A stretch of 63,616 bases of DNA from an uncultured Mucilaginibacter sp. (GTDB taxonomy: Bacteria; Bacteroidota; Bacteroidia; Sphingobacteriales; Sphingobacteriaceae), in NCBI GenBank assembly GCA_903887275.1, contig CAISPD010000151.1, forward strand, positions 1 to 63,616. The letters are read 5' to 3'. A model generated the notes under the pieces. It was not told the DNA's origin. It was given only the letters and a program-made list of their open reading frames with translations, and did no database searches. Both the position numbers and the translations under genes were made by a program. Shown piece after piece: positions 1-9,192 of the stretch (the first letter of the stretch is position 1; every line of letters starts with the position of its first letter).

Positions 1-231
1 CCATAGAAAATTTAATAAATATATCATCTTTATCTGTGATTCCTAAAGAATTTAGTTTTTTATTTGCAACCGAGTACAATAAAAGTACTTCGTTTTTGCA
101 TCGGTACAAACCCGTGAAAACACCCTATTTTGATTACAGTTAGTTTTTATTATCAAAATTCGGCCCATCGTTTCGGCGCAATTTTTCGCATTATCATTTC
201 CTTTCGTTAACCTACATTATATCCCAAAGGC
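1..231. other. left edge, no supportable gene
   Basis: AT-rich sequence with no convincing gene. One minus-strand frame is open for about 40 codons from near base 126 out through the window edge, but it has no good ATG and is too short to separate from chance. A gene on the minus strand could begin here and continue outside the window. Confidence 0.3.
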
Positions 232-444
232 GGCACCTACGGAGCCGATACTAACTTTTCCCATTGCTACAAACAGGGTACTCCGACGGAGTGAGTAAAT
301 AGTTTGATTGCAAATGATCAATCAAGTTATTGCCGTTCATTTCGTTAATAATTCGAGGAAACCAAAACGTTACCAAATGAAAACTCCGGAGGAGTACCCT
401 GTATATAGAAAAATACCTAAAATTTCTGGGGCTCCGTAGGTGCC
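232..444. repeat. nested inverted-repeat element, copy 1
   Basis: A 213-bp element bounded by perfect 15-nt inverted arms, GGCACCTACGGAGCC (232-246) and its reverse complement (430-444). A second perfect inverted pair, ACAGGGTACTCC (273-284) and GGAGTACCCTGT (391-402), lies inside. The transcript could fold as one long interrupted hairpin. It has no coding content and resembles a non-autonomous dispersed repeat; no transposase is nearby. Confidence 0.7.
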
Positions 445-534
445 CACTATTTGCTCTGTGCTAAAATAAATACGAGGTGGGTATGTCGTTCTAAGGCTTG
501 GTCACAAATGCGTGCCGAATTATAGGATCATGAT

Positions 535-759
535 AATCAGCAATCCCGATAGCTATCGGGACAAACGAATCAGCGGTTCAGACAATAAACACGCCCCGCG
601 CCACCCTTCGACGGGCTCAGGGTGACACCCCGGCGCACGATAATTAGTGATATTACATCAACGAAATCAGCAATCCCGATAGCTATCGGGACAAACGAAT
701 CAGCGGTTCAGACAATAAACACGCCCCGCGCCACCCTTCGACGGGCTCAGGGTGACACC
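535..759. repeat. two 95-bp direct repeats, 130-bp period
   Basis: Bases 535-629 and 665-759 appear identical. Each contains the perfect 16-bp palindrome CCCGATAGCTATCGGG (545-560, 675-690) and ends in a second inverted pair, CACCCT...AGGGTG. A diverged copy of the first half is seen at 50273-50317, so this is a dispersed palindromic (REP-like) unit duplicated here. There is no gene in the stretch. Confidence 0.75.
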
Positions 760-875
760 AAACGTTTTAGAACTACAGAATGAATTCAGGGTAATCCTCA
801 ATGAATTACGGTTTGCATTTCTCGTGCCGATGCTATCAAAGGTATATTTAATATAAAACTCTTAACAAGTGTGAA

Positions 876-1083
876 GGCGCCTACACAGCCTGAGCGTAAT
901 TTCTTAGTGCTATGAACAGGGTACTCCTACGGAGTAATTAACATTTTGATAGTTGCACATTGATCGGGGTCGCCTGATCAAAACATTAATAAAAGCCTAT
1001 GCTGATTAGGATCGGTAACAAGACCCCGGAGGGGTCTCCTGTTTATAGAAAAGGCGCATAGGGAAATGGGCTCCGTAGGTGCC
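876..1083. repeat. nested inverted-repeat element, copy 2
   Basis: Same architecture as the element at 232-444. The left arm is degraded (GGCGCCTACACAGCC, 876-890) and the right arm intact (GGCTCCGTAGGTGCC, 1069-1083). It is the first half of a 358-bp tandem duplication that continues to about 1622. Confidence 0.65.
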
Positions 1084-1622
1084 CCCCTAATAAACGCGTT
1101 GCTAAGCCGGTGAAATTCCAGATAAATGCCTCCATCATTTTCACAATAGCTATCGGGACCTGAGAATCTGCAAGCAGGCTGGTGGCGGCTCAATGGTTTA
1201 GAAAATTATGCAAGGCCAGGCGCAAATAGGAGGCACCTACGGAGCCGATACTTACCTTTCCCGATGCTATAAACAGGGTACTCCTACGAAGTTAATTAAC
1301 AGTTTGATAGTTGCACATTGATCGGGGTCGCCTGATCAAAACATTAATAATAGCCCATGCTGATTAGGATCGGTAACCAGACCCCTGAGGGGTCTCCTGT
1401 TTGTAGAAAAGGCGCATAGGGAAATGGGCTCCGTAGGTGCCCCCCTAATAAACGCGTTGCTAATCCAGTGAAATTTCAGATAAATGCCTCCTTCATTTTC
1501 ACGATAGCTATCGGGACCTGTGAATCTGCAGGCAGGCTGGTGGCGGCTCAATGGTTTAGAAAATTATGCAAGGCCAGGCGCAAATAAGAGGCACATACGG
1601 AGCCTTTACTTACCTTTCCCAG
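908..1622. repeat. 358-bp tandem duplication
   Basis: Bases about 908-1264 repeat at 1265-1622 with a period of 357-358 bp and few mismatches. A third copy begins at 1623 and stops after about 35 bases. Each unit carries one nested inverted-repeat element plus about 150 bp of spacer containing a half palindrome (TAGCTATCGGGACCTG). The duplication generates two nearly identical 71-codon minus-strand frames, which I do not regard as genes. Confidence 0.75.
1232..1441. repeat. nested inverted-repeat element, copy 3
   Basis: Both outer arms are intact: GGCACCTACGGAGCC at 1232-1246 and its reverse complement at 1427-1441. It lies in the second unit of the 358-bp duplication. Confidence 0.7.
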
Positions 1623-1655
1623 TGCTATAAACAGGATACTCCTACGGAGTAATTA
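1590..1655. repeat. truncated nested inverted-repeat element, copy 4
   Basis: Only the left half is present: outer arm with one mismatch (1590-1604) and the inner AAACAGG-TACTCC segment. Similarity ends near 1655. The remaining sequence up to the amidase gene at 1891 shows nothing recognisable. Confidence 0.5.
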
Positions 1656-1890
1656 TTTGTTAGCCGGCAAATGTTGAAGATAATACGTTGTTCCAATCCC
1701 CCACCCACACCCTTCGCCAAGCGCAGGACGAGACAGTGTTTTTTGAGCAATAAATCACTAAAAATGAGCGCAGAACAGGTTGTTTTCGGGTAAATACAGG
1801 TGTTTTTTGATGAAAATTTATCTTTTCAGCATAGTTTGGCGGGCGATTTTGAGCAGCACATTCGGCATTTATGATTACTTTAGCTTCACA

Positions 1891-2712
1891 ATGAAACCCT
1901 TGTTTTTACTGCTTTTCGCCTCGCTGATCGTGCTGGCAGGCTGCGCGCCGAAGGGACCTTATTACGCAGCCGGCAAATTCTATAAGCACCATACAGATTC
2001 GATTGCTAAAATTATTGAGTTGGAACAGCCCCCGGCGCTAATTGACAGCACCGGCAACGAGGTTCCCTCCGATTTTGTTGGGACGGTAAACTTTAACCTG
2101 CGTAAACCTAATTATGTAATCATCCATTTTACGGCACAAGAAAGTATACAGCAAACTCTGAAAACCTTTACACTGTCACGCACCCAGGTGAGTGCCCATT
2201 ACGTAGTTGCCAAAAGCGGCAAGGTTTACCATATGCTGAATGATTACCTGCGTGCATGGCAGGCCGGGATCAGTAAATGGGGAAGTGTAACGGATATGAA
2301 CAGTTGTTCAATAGGTATCGAGATAGATAACAATGGCAGCGAGCCTTATACCGATGCGCAGGTAAAAAGTCTTCTGGCCTTGCTGGGCTACCTGAAAAAA
2401 ACTTATAACATTCCACAAGCCAATTTTATTGGTCACCAGGACATTGCCCCCACCCGCAAACCCGACCCGGGCCCCCTGTTTCCATGGCAAGTAATGGCCG
2501 CACACGGCTTTGGTTACTGGAGCGACGAAGTGCTGGAAGTGGCCCCCGAAAATTTCGACTACACAACCGCCCTCCGACTGATCGGTTATGATACCTCTAA
2601 CCTAAATGCTGCTATTGTTGCTTTTAAACGCCATTTCGTACAAAAAGACAGCGATCCGGTTTTAAGCCAGTTAGATCTGAATGTTTTGTATAACGTTTAC
2701 CGGAAGTATTAG
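1891..2712 (+). CDS. N-acetylmuramoyl-L-alanine amidase lipoprotein (Amidase_2/AmpD fold)
   Basis: Predicted zinc amidase that cleaves the amide between MurNAc and L-Ala in peptidoglycan or its fragments. I chose the ATG at 1891 because it gives a typical lipoprotein signal, hydrophobic residues 3-15 followed by lipobox LAGC with Cys18; the frame is open further upstream but that extension has no signal character. Zinc ligands typical of AmpD-like enzymes are visible: His79 (in IIHFT), His182 (in IGHQD) and Asp192 (in PDPGP), with an acidic IGIEI segment at 141-145. The mature protein would be anchored to a periplasm-facing membrane and take part in wall turnover or recycling. It converges with glnS; a self-complementary repeat array lies between them. 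Family assignment is firm, exact substrate unknown. Confidence 0.88.
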   Translation: MKPLFLLLFASLIVLAGCAPKGPYYAAGKFYKHHTDSIAKIIELEQPPALIDSTGNEVPSDFVGTVNFNLRKPNYVIIHFTAQESIQQTLKTFTLSRTQVSAHYVVAKSGKVYHMLNDYLRAWQAGISKWGSVTDMNSCSIGIEIDNNGSEPYTDAQVKSLLALLGYLKKTYNIPQANFIGHQDIAPTRKPDPGPLFPWQVMAAHGFGYWSDEVLEVAPENFDYTTALRLIGYDTSNLNAAIVAFKRHFVQKDSDPVLSQLDLNVLYNVYRKY

Positions 2713-2720
2713 GGGGGCAG

Positions 2721-2822
2721 GTAATTGGTATCTGGTATCGGATATTGGGTATCAGGGGGCGGTGCCTTTTGATAAAAAATTAACCCATTAACCGATACCC
2801 ATTAACCGATACCAAATAACCA
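2721..2822. repeat. degenerate inverted word array (locus 1)
   Basis: The left block (2721-2753) repeats GGTATC-type words. The right block (2780-2822) carries the reverse-complement words, with CCATTAACCGATA twice in tandem. The blocks can pair across a spacer of about 27 bp. It sits between convergent genes, so it might end transcription from both sides, although there is no clear U-run. Confidence 0.5.
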
Positions 2823-2827
2823 CCAAC

Positions 2828-4486
2828 TCATTTCTTCACCCAACCATCCTTCAATGTCACTGTGCGGTTGAACACCAATTTGTCGGGCGTTGAGTTTTTG
2901 TCGAGCGTAAAATAACCTTTGCGAATAAACTGGTAACCCTTACCCGGAACAGCATTTGCCAGGTCGGGTTCAATATAGGCTTGTGGTAGAATATGCAAGC
3001 TTTCGGGGTTGATGTAATCTTTAAAATCGCCTTCTTCACTTGATGGGTCTTCAACACGGAACAGGCGATCGTACAAGCGAACTTCAACGGTTTTTGCATC
3101 AGGTACACTCACCCAGTGGATAGTACCTTTAACATTGATGCCGCTGGTATCATTTCCTGAACGCGATTCGGCGATATGCGTGCAATAAACTTCGGTAACA
3201 TTACCGTTATCGTCCTTTTTAAAACCTTCGCATTTAACAATGTAGGCACTTTTCAAACGTACCATATTGCCAACAGCCAGCCGGAAGAATTTCTTTGGCG
3301 GCTCTTCCATAAAGTCTTCCCGCTCAATCCACAGCTCGCGGCTGAAGGGTATATCGCGGCTGCCTTCACCATCTTCAACTTCTGGATTATTTTCGCCGGT
3401 AAATACTTCGGTTTTGCCTTCGGGGTAATCGGTGATCACCAGTTTGATCGGATCCAGTACGGCCATACGGCGCCATGCGGTTTTATTGAGGTCCTCGCGG
3501 ATACAAAATTCCAGTAAACCTACGTCGATCATATTCTCGCGTTTGGCAATACCAATGCGTTCGCAAAAATCGCGGATGGAAGCAGGCGTGTAGCCGCGGC
3601 GGCGCAAACCACTAATGGTAGGCATACGCGGGTCGTCCCAGCCATCAACATATTTCTCGTCAACAAGTTGCAGTAACTTGCGCTTGCTCATTACCGTGTA
3701 GTTGAGGTTCAGGCGCGCAAATTCGTATTGTTTGGAGGGAAATATCCCTAATTTTTCAATGAACCATTCGTAAAGCGGGCGATGCGGAATAAACTCCAGG
3801 GTACAAACCGAATGGGTAATTTCTTCAATGGCATCCGATTCGCCATGCGCAAAATCGTACATGGGGTAAATACACCATTGGTCGCCGGTGCGGTGATGGT
3901 GCGCGTGTTTGATACGGTACATCAGCGGATCGCGCAGGTGCATATTAGGCGATGCCAGGTCGATCTTTGCCCGCAGCACCTTGGCGCCGTCGGGGTATTT
4001 ACCGGCCTTCATTTCCTCAAACAAACGAAGATTTTCTTCTATGCTGCGATTGCGGTATTCGTTTCCGGTACCAGGCTCAGTAGGTGTTCCCTTCTGGGCT
4101 GCTATTTGTTCGGGAGTGCTATCGTCAACATAAGCCAGACCCTGGCGGATCAGTTCAACTGCAAAAGCATACAACTGATCGAAGTAGTCTGAAGCATATA
4201 ATTCCTTTGCCCAGGTAAAACCCAGCCATTTTACATCTTCCTTGATGCTGTCAACATACTCCACATCCTCTTTCACGGGGTTGGTATCATCAAACCGAAG
4301 GTTGGTTTGGCCACCATATTTAAGTGCCAGTCCGAAGTTGAGGCAAATGGATTTGGCATGCCCGATATGCAGGTAGCCATTTGGCTCCGGCGGAAAGCGT
4401 GTCAGCACACGGCCACCGTGCTTGCCTTCGCGGATATCCTCTTCAACAATTTCCTCGATAAAATTTAACGATCGCTCTTCACTCAT
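2828..4486 (-). CDS. glnS: glutaminyl-tRNA synthetase
   Basis: Class I aminoacyl-tRNA synthetase that charges tRNA-Gln with glutamine in the cytoplasm. The 552 residues match the usual length of about 550. The signature [12 protein letters not shown] at 32-43 contains the HIGH motif, the KMSKS counterpart VMSKR is at 265-269, and a C-terminal beta-barrel anticodon-binding region follows after about 340. Direct charging by GlnRS suggests the organism does not rely only on the amidotransferase route for Gln-tRNA. It is a single gene divergent from the cobalamin-domain gene, with about 207 bp of shared upstream DNA. Confidence 0.97.
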   Translation of the reverse strand: MSEERSLNFIEEIVEEDIREGKHGGRVLTRFPPEPNGYLHIGHAKSICLNFGLALKYGGQTNLRFDDTNPVKEDVEYVDSIKEDVKWLGFTWAKELYASDYFDQLYAFAVELIRQGLAYVDDSTPEQIAAQKGTPTEPGTGNEYRNRSIEENLRLFEEMKAGKYPDGAKVLRAKIDLASPNMHLRDPLMYRIKHAHHHRTGDQWCIYPMYDFAHGESDAIEEITHSVCTLEFIPHRPLYEWFIEKLGIFPSKQYEFARLNLNYTVMSKRKLLQLVDEKYVDGWDDPRMPTISGLRRRGYTPASIRDFCERIGIAKRENMIDVGLLEFCIREDLNKTAWRRMAVLDPIKLVITDYPEGKTEVFTGENNPEVEDGEGSRDIPFSRELWIEREDFMEEPPKKFFRLAVGNMVRLKSAYIVKCEGFKKDDNGNVTEVYCTHIAESRSGNDTSGINVKGTIHWVSVPDAKTVEVRLYDRLFRVEDPSSEEGDFKDYINPESLHILPQAYIEPDLANAVPGKGYQFIRKGYFTLDKNSTPDKLVFNRTVTLKDGWVKK

Positions 4487-4664
4487 GATAGTACGGAAAG
4501 CCGCAAAAATAGGAAATTCAGACGGGTTTGGCTAATGGTTTTATCAGGCAACAGGGCCTGTCTGGAATGTATAGAATTGCTGGCCGTTGTGTACTTTTAA
4601 TTTTTTGATAAAAATCACATCCAGTATACTCCCTGTATTATTGACCATCTCAAATTAACTAAAT

Positions 4665-4672
4665 TACTACCT
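4665..4672 (+). promoter_or_regulatory. candidate -7 box for the cobalamin-domain gene
   Basis: TACCTTTA matches 7 of 8 positions of the Bacteroidota -7 consensus TAnnTTTG and lies about 21 bp before the ATG at 4694. A TTG lies upstream at a slightly long distance. Inferred from pattern only. Confidence 0.35.
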
Positions 4673-4693
4673 TTACAACACCAATAGCTATAG

Positions 4694-5113
4694 ATGAGTA
4701 ATACCTTTAACCGTCCGATTCGTGTACTGGTTGCCAAAGTTGGCCTTGACGGGCATGACCGTGGTGCGCGTATTATTGCAACCAGTTTGCGTGATGCAGG
4801 GATGGAAGTGATTTATACAGGCTTACGCCAGACACCCGAAATGGTGGTAAATGCAGCCTTGCAGGAAGATGTGGATGCTATCGGTATTTCCATACTATCA
4901 GGTGCCCATATGACTGTTTTCCCTAAGATCATTAAATTAATGAAGGAAAAGCAATTGGATGATGTTCTTGTGACCGGTGGTGGTATCATCCCCGAAAGTG
5001 ATATGCAGGAACTTAAAGCGATAGGCGTAGGTGAACTTTTCCCGCCGGGAACCACCACAGCAGATATCGTTACATATATTACCGAATGGGTGCACAAGCA
5101 TCGCAATTTTTGA
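4694..5113 (+). CDS. stand-alone cobalamin (B12)-binding subunit, methylmalonyl-CoA mutase small-domain type
   Basis: A 139-residue protein consisting only of the Rossmann-like B12-binding module that forms the C-terminus of methylmalonyl-CoA mutase. The base-off/His-on signature is present: D19-x-H21-x-x-G24 (LDGHDRG), SxL at 66-68 (SIL) and the glycine-rich TGGG around 94-97. In split mutases such a subunit pairs with a separate catalytic TIM-barrel chain, which is not in this window. It could also serve another adenosylcobalamin mutase. The following enoyl-CoA hydratase gene starts 55 bp downstream, suggesting a shared role in acyl-CoA metabolism. Confidence 0.9.
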   Translation: MSNTFNRPIRVLVAKVGLDGHDRGARIIATSLRDAGMEVIYTGLRQTPEMVVNAALQEDVDAIGISILSGAHMTVFPKIIKLMKEKQLDDVLVTGGGIIPESDMQELKAIGVGELFPPGTTTADIVTYITEWVHKHRNF

Positions 5114-5168
5114 GCCGGGAGAGTAACTACCAGCTATCATTAAAAAAAGAACTCAATCATATTGTCCT

Positions 5169-5954
5169 ATGTCAATGTTCGAAAATCTGCTCACCCACAC
5201 CGAAAGCGGTATCCACCATATCATTATCAATCGGGCCGGAAAGCTAAATGCACTCAACCGGGATACATTGGCCGAACTGCACACTGCACTATACGATGCT
5301 TTTAATAACGAAAAGGTAGGCGGTATTATCATTACCGGTGCCGGCGACCGTGCTTTTGTTGCTGGTGCCGATATAGCTGAGTTTGCATCGTTCGATTCGG
5401 TCAAAGGAGAAGAATTGGCACGCAGAGGTCACAAAAACGTTTTTGATTTTATCGAAAACAGCAACAAACCTATCATAGCTGCTATCAATGGATTTGCTTT
5501 AGGAGGTGGATTAGAACTGGCGCTGGCCTGCCATATCCGTATTGCTTCGGAAAATGCCAAGATGGGGCTTCCTGAAGTAACGCTTGGCCTGATTCCAGGT
5601 TATGGGGGCACCCAGCGCTTGACCAGGTTGGTAGGCAGAGGCCGGGCTTTGGAGATGATCCTTACCGGCGACATGATCACAGCGCAGGAAGCTTATCAAT
5701 TCGGATTGGTAAATCATGTGGTCAGCCAGTATGATCTGTTAACCAAAGCTGAAACATTGCTACGTGTAATCCTGTCGCGTGCGCCATTGGCATTGCAATC
5801 GGCAATACGGGCCGTAAATGCATCCTCACAGCAGGGTGTAAATGGCTTCGAAGAGGAGATAGAATTGTTCGGACAGTGTTTTGATACGGCCGATTTTAAA
5901 GAAGGCGTGGATGCTTTTTTCGGGAAAAGAAAGCCTGAGTTTCGTGGCAAATAA
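5169..5954 (+). CDS. enoyl-CoA hydratase/isomerase family protein
   Basis: Crotonase-fold enzyme of 261 residues, likely adding water to 2-enoyl-CoA in fatty-acid or amino-acid degradation. Both catalytic glutamates of true hydratases are present: Glu116 in GGGLELA and Glu136 in GLPEVTLG, spaced exactly 20 residues apart as in mammalian mitochondrial hydratase. The oxyanion-hole segments (AGADI about 65-69, NGFALGGG 107-114) and the GYGGTQRL motif are intact. A second ATG lies two codons in; the first was kept. Probably co-transcribed with the upstream cobalamin-binding subunit. Confidence 0.92.
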   Translation: MSMFENLLTHTESGIHHIIINRAGKLNALNRDTLAELHTALYDAFNNEKVGGIIITGAGDRAFVAGADIAEFASFDSVKGEELARRGHKNVFDFIENSNKPIIAAINGFALGGGLELALACHIRIASENAKMGLPEVTLGLIPGYGGTQRLTRLVGRGRALEMILTGDMITAQEAYQFGLVNHVVSQYDLLTKAETLLRVILSRAPLALQSAIRAVNASSQQGVNGFEEEIELFGQCFDTADFKEGVDAFFGKRKPEFRGK

Positions 5955-6273
5955 ACTGTTTTGAACGCAGCACCTATCGGCCTCAGATCTGCAATCCGAC
6001 TTTACTCATCAAGAGATCCCCGAATCCCTGCTTTTTATTGAAAATACATATTATTTCATAAAATGGGTAGGATGCTTATTCCTTTGACAGCAAGTAATTT
6101 TAAAATTATCAATTAAAGCAATAGTGCCTGTAAAGGCTTACTTTAACTAATTTTTATTCAGGAAATAGAAAAATTAGCGCAATAATTAAATTTTACCTTA
6201 AATTTTAGCAGTTTTGTATGTAACTTGATATAGGTATAATCCGTTTACCAGTCAAAATTAGCTAATACCTGTT
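5955..6273. other. 319-bp intergenic stretch, nothing firm
   Basis: AT-rich spacer between the hydratase and the sigma-54 activator genes. I see no reading frame worth reporting, no strong terminator hairpin and no full promoter match; it presumably contains the promoter of the downstream regulator. Confidence 0.3.
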
Positions 6274-7689
6274 ATGAAAAAAATCCTCATCATTGATGAT
6301 GAAGTGAACGTTGCGTTATTACTCTCAAAGTTTTTGACCCGTAACGGTTTTGATGTTACCACAGCTGCTACCGGATCAGGCGGTCTCGAATTGTTAAAAA
6401 ACGGAGCTTATGACCTGGTGCTTTGTGATTTCAGACTGGAAGATACCGATGGGCGCGAAATGCTGAAAAGCATCAAGATCCAGTACCCCAAAACAGGTGT
6501 TATTATTATTACCGGTTATTCGGATATTAAAATGGCGGTTGAGCTCATTAAAATGGGTGCCTATGATTATATCACCAAACCGCTTTACCCCGACGAAATT
6601 TTAAATACCATAAATAAAGCATTTGAAACCCACCATGCATTGGTCGACGAACCCGAGAATGTGGCATCGGTTTCAAAACCCAGCAGCAAGAAGCCGCAAT
6701 TACCCAATAGCGAATTTGTTGTGGGTACAAGTAAAGCCGCCAAAGAACTGGCAAGGCAAATTGAACTGGTTGCACCAACAAATTACAGTGTAATCATTTT
6801 AGGTGAAAGCGGTACAGGTAAAGAGTCGGCTGCTAAAAACATACACCTCCACAGCCAGCGTGCCAATATGCCTTTCATTGCGATGGACTGCGGATCGCTT
6901 ACCAAAGAGCTTGCAGCGAGCGAATTTTTCGGTCACGAAAAAGGCTCTTTTACCGGAGCACTCTACACTAAAATTGGTCACTTTGAAATGGCCAATGGCG
7001 GCACATTGTTTTTGGATGAAGTGGGCAACCTATCTTACGACATACAGGCGGCGCTACTCCGTACCGTGCAGGAAAGAAAAGTAAAACGCATAGGCAGTAC
7101 CAAGGAAATTGATCTTGACGTACGCATCATCATAGCAACCAACGAAAACCTGCAGGACGGAATCTCAAAAGGAAGGTTTAGGGAAGACCTTTACCACCGT
7201 TTTAATGAGTTTACCATTTACATGCCTGCGCTTCGCGAATTGGGAAGTGACATAATGTTGCTGGCAAATCATTTTTTACAAATTGCCAATGCCGAGCTTG
7301 GCCGTAATGTAACTACATTTTCTCCGGAAGTCGAGGAATGTTTTGTGAATTACCGTTGGCCCGGAAATATCCGCGAGCTGAAGAACGTAGTACGTCGGGC
7401 AACGCTTATAACAGAGGGTGATGTTATTCCTTTAAAAGCATTGCCACTGGAGATATCCAATTTCAGATCTTCGCCCGTTCAAGTATCTGAGATAATTGCT
7501 GAGCATGAAATACCGGTTGCTAAAGAAAATCGGCACGACTTAAAAAATGCAGCTCAGGAGGCAGAGTATGATACTATTCTGAAAGTATTGCGTGAGGTGA
7601 ATTTTAACAAGACCAAAGCTGCCGAAATTCTTAATATCGATCGTAAAACACTCTATAATAAGATGAAAGCGATCAACTTAAGTAAATAA
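6274..7689 (+). CDS. sigma-54-dependent response regulator (NtrC family)
   Basis: Two-component transcription activator of 471 residues. Receiver domain 1-120 has the acidic pair D8/D9, phospho-acceptor Asp52 and Lys102. The central AAA+ domain (about 148-380) has Walker A GESGTGKE at 177-184, the sigma-54 contact loop GSFTGA at 224-229, Walker B LFLDE at 245-249 and the RFREDLYHR arginine-finger segment near 301-309. A Fis-type helix-turn-helix ends the protein (NKTKAAEILNIDRKTLYNKM). It should remodel sigma-54 RNA polymerase at distant enhancers after phosphorylation. No full histidine kinase is adjacent; instead a 70-residue histidine-box protein starts 2 bp after its stop codon. Confidence 0.95.
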   Translation: MKKILIIDDEVNVALLLSKFLTRNGFDVTTAATGSGGLELLKNGAYDLVLCDFRLEDTDGREMLKSIKIQYPKTGVIIITGYSDIKMAVELIKMGAYDYITKPLYPDEILNTINKAFETHHALVDEPENVASVSKPSSKKPQLPNSEFVVGTSKAAKELARQIELVAPTNYSVIILGESGTGKESAAKNIHLHSQRANMPFIAMDCGSLTKELAASEFFGHEKGSFTGALYTKIGHFEMANGGTLFLDEVGNLSYDIQAALLRTVQERKVKRIGSTKEIDLDVRIIIATNENLQDGISKGRFREDLYHRFNEFTIYMPALRELGSDIMLLANHFLQIANAELGRNVTTFSPEVEECFVNYRWPGNIRELKNVVRRATLITEGDVIPLKALPLEISNFRSSPVQVSEIIAEHEIPVAKENRHDLKNAAQEAEYDTILKVLREVNFNKTKAAEILNIDRKTLYNKMKAINLSK

Positions 7690-7691
7690 AA

Positions 7692-7904
7692 ATGCCAGAA
7701 CCAGCAAAAGAAAATACGCCTGCCGAAGGTAATACGCGCCGGATAAGGCACGATATTCGTAATCAGCTGTCGAACATTAACCTTTCTGTCGAACAATTGA
7801 AATACGAGATTCCAGACGACGCAGGGTCAGATACTGCTTTTTATATCAATACCATTGCCGTAAGTTGTGCAAAGATCAACCTTTTGCTGGACGATCTTGA
7901 CTAG
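7692..7904 (+). CDS. small histidine-box (DHp-like) protein, unknown
   Basis: A 70-residue, predicted all-helical cytoplasmic protein starting 2 bp after the sigma-54 activator stop, so almost certainly co-translated. After a Pro/Glu-rich start, residues about 17-36 read IRHDIRNQLSNINLSVEQLK. This resembles the H-box helix of histidine kinases and Spo0B-type phosphotransferases (RHDxxNxLxxI). A second helix (about 49-69) could complete a dimerising two-helix hairpin. There is no ATP-binding domain. It could be a phosphotransfer partner, dimerisation partner or phosphatase cofactor for the neighbour; that role is inference. Not recognised as a named family. Confidence 0.7.
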   Translation: MPEPAKENTPAEGNTRRIRHDIRNQLSNINLSVEQLKYEIPDDAGSDTAFYINTIAVSCAKINLLLDDLD

Positions 7905-7990
7905 GCTTCCAAAGGGTACATTTTTAGTAGTTGACCAAAAACTTTTTACATTTTATTTGTTAATAGAGCGTACTTATTACAAGTTCCTCT

Positions 7991-9034
7991 ATGTCCTCTT
8001 TTAATTACCGGCAACGTAACAATATAATACTGGCAGCTATTATTGTACTGGGTTGTATTTTATTGTATGCCATGTCTGGCCTTTTCAGCGCCATATTGGG
8101 GGCCATTATCCTGTTTACTATTTTCAGGTCAGTTTACTTATACCTGGTTGAAAAGAGAAATTGGAACAGTGCATTCACCGCCGTTTTGATCATATTTACT
8201 TCTTTAGTGGTCATTGTGATCCCATTCCTTTCTATGAGCATCATGATCGTTGAGCGGATAACATCACTTTCCCGGTCCGATTTACCGATACAGGATTGGA
8301 TCTATAAGATTGATATTTTCGCGAGTCATCATTTTGGCCAGCCCAAACTGGCAGAAAACACCCTCCAGAAACTGGGTACGTTTATAACAGACCTTTTTCC
8401 TTCAATTTTGGGTAGTGCAGTAAATATTTTAATGAATTTGTTGGTGATGTATTTCCTGCTGTTTTTCATGTTTACGCAAATGAAAGATTTTGAAAACGTA
8501 CTCTTAAAATATGCACCTTTTCGCGAACAACACACATTGAAATTTGCAATAGCATTGCGTAATGCTACGTATAGTAATGTGTTAGGACAGGGCATCATTG
8601 CGGTAGTTCAGGGCGTATTGCTGGGTATGGGTTTTTATGCCTTTGGTATACCCGACCCGGTATTTTGGGGGATGCTTGGCGCCCTTATCTCTTTCCTTCC
8701 GGTTGTTGGTGCACCAACTTTGGCAATTCCAACCAGTATCATACTTTTTGCAAACGGGCATTCCTTCAAGGGCATCGCATTGCTTATTTATGGCCTATTG
8801 GTCATTGGTAATATTGATAATATATTTAGGATGATCATCAATAAACGACTGGCAAATACACATCCTATCATCTCGGTGATCGGCGTATTTATAGGTTTGC
8901 CTTTATTTGGTATACTTGGTCTGGTTTTCGGCCCATTGCTGTTGTCCTATTTCTTACTTTTAGTTGAAATTTATGAGACCAATCGAATGGCTGCTGATCG
9001 GCTTGAAAGAATCAGGACAAGTACTGAGAGTTGA
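7991..9034 (+). CDS. AI-2E family transporter (PerM/YdiK-like membrane protein)
   Basis: Integral inner-membrane protein of 347 residues with paired hydrophobic helices at the N-terminus (about 12-48), further helices near 60-82 and 145-170, and a tightly packed C-terminal set from about 205 to 330. It has the family's FLPVVGAP segment and glycine-rich GLPLFGILGLVFGPL near the end. Family members export autoinducer-2 or act as Na+/H+ antiporters or permeases of unknown substrate, so the actual cargo cannot be told. It ends with a basic cytoplasmic tail. Confidence 0.9.
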   Translation: MSSFNYRQRNNIILAAIIVLGCILLYAMSGLFSAILGAIILFTIFRSVYLYLVEKRNWNSAFTAVLIIFTSLVVIVIPFLSMSIMIVERITSLSRSDLPIQDWIYKIDIFASHHFGQPKLAENTLQKLGTFITDLFPSILGSAVNILMNLLVMYFLLFFMFTQMKDFENVLLKYAPFREQHTLKFAIALRNATYSNVLGQGIIAVVQGVLLGMGFYAFGIPDPVFWGMLGALISFLPVVGAPTLAIPTSIILFANGHSFKGIALLIYGLLVIGNIDNIFRMIINKRLANTHPIISVIGVFIGLPLFGILGLVFGPLLLSYFLLLVEIYETNRMAADRLERIRTSTES

Positions 9035-9192
9035 TTTAATGAGAAATTTTTGCTGGCACGGCAAGAAATACCGATATTAATGCCATCATTTACCATAAGG
9101 TTAAAAATACCTGACGAAAAGTCCGTTTAAAATAATTGGCAGGATATTTAACCGTTATAAAACAAACTAGTTCAAATTAAAATTATAGTACT

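Noticed and set aside
1-126. Minus-strand frame open to the left edge of the window
   Set aside because: About 40 codons with no ATG near its beginning; too short to distinguish from chance in AT-rich DNA.
978-1551. Two near-identical 71-codon minus-strand frames (978-1193 and 1336-1551)
   Set aside because: They arise from the 358-bp tandem duplication and read across inverted-repeat arms. They match no protein pattern and have no promoter or neighbouring operon.
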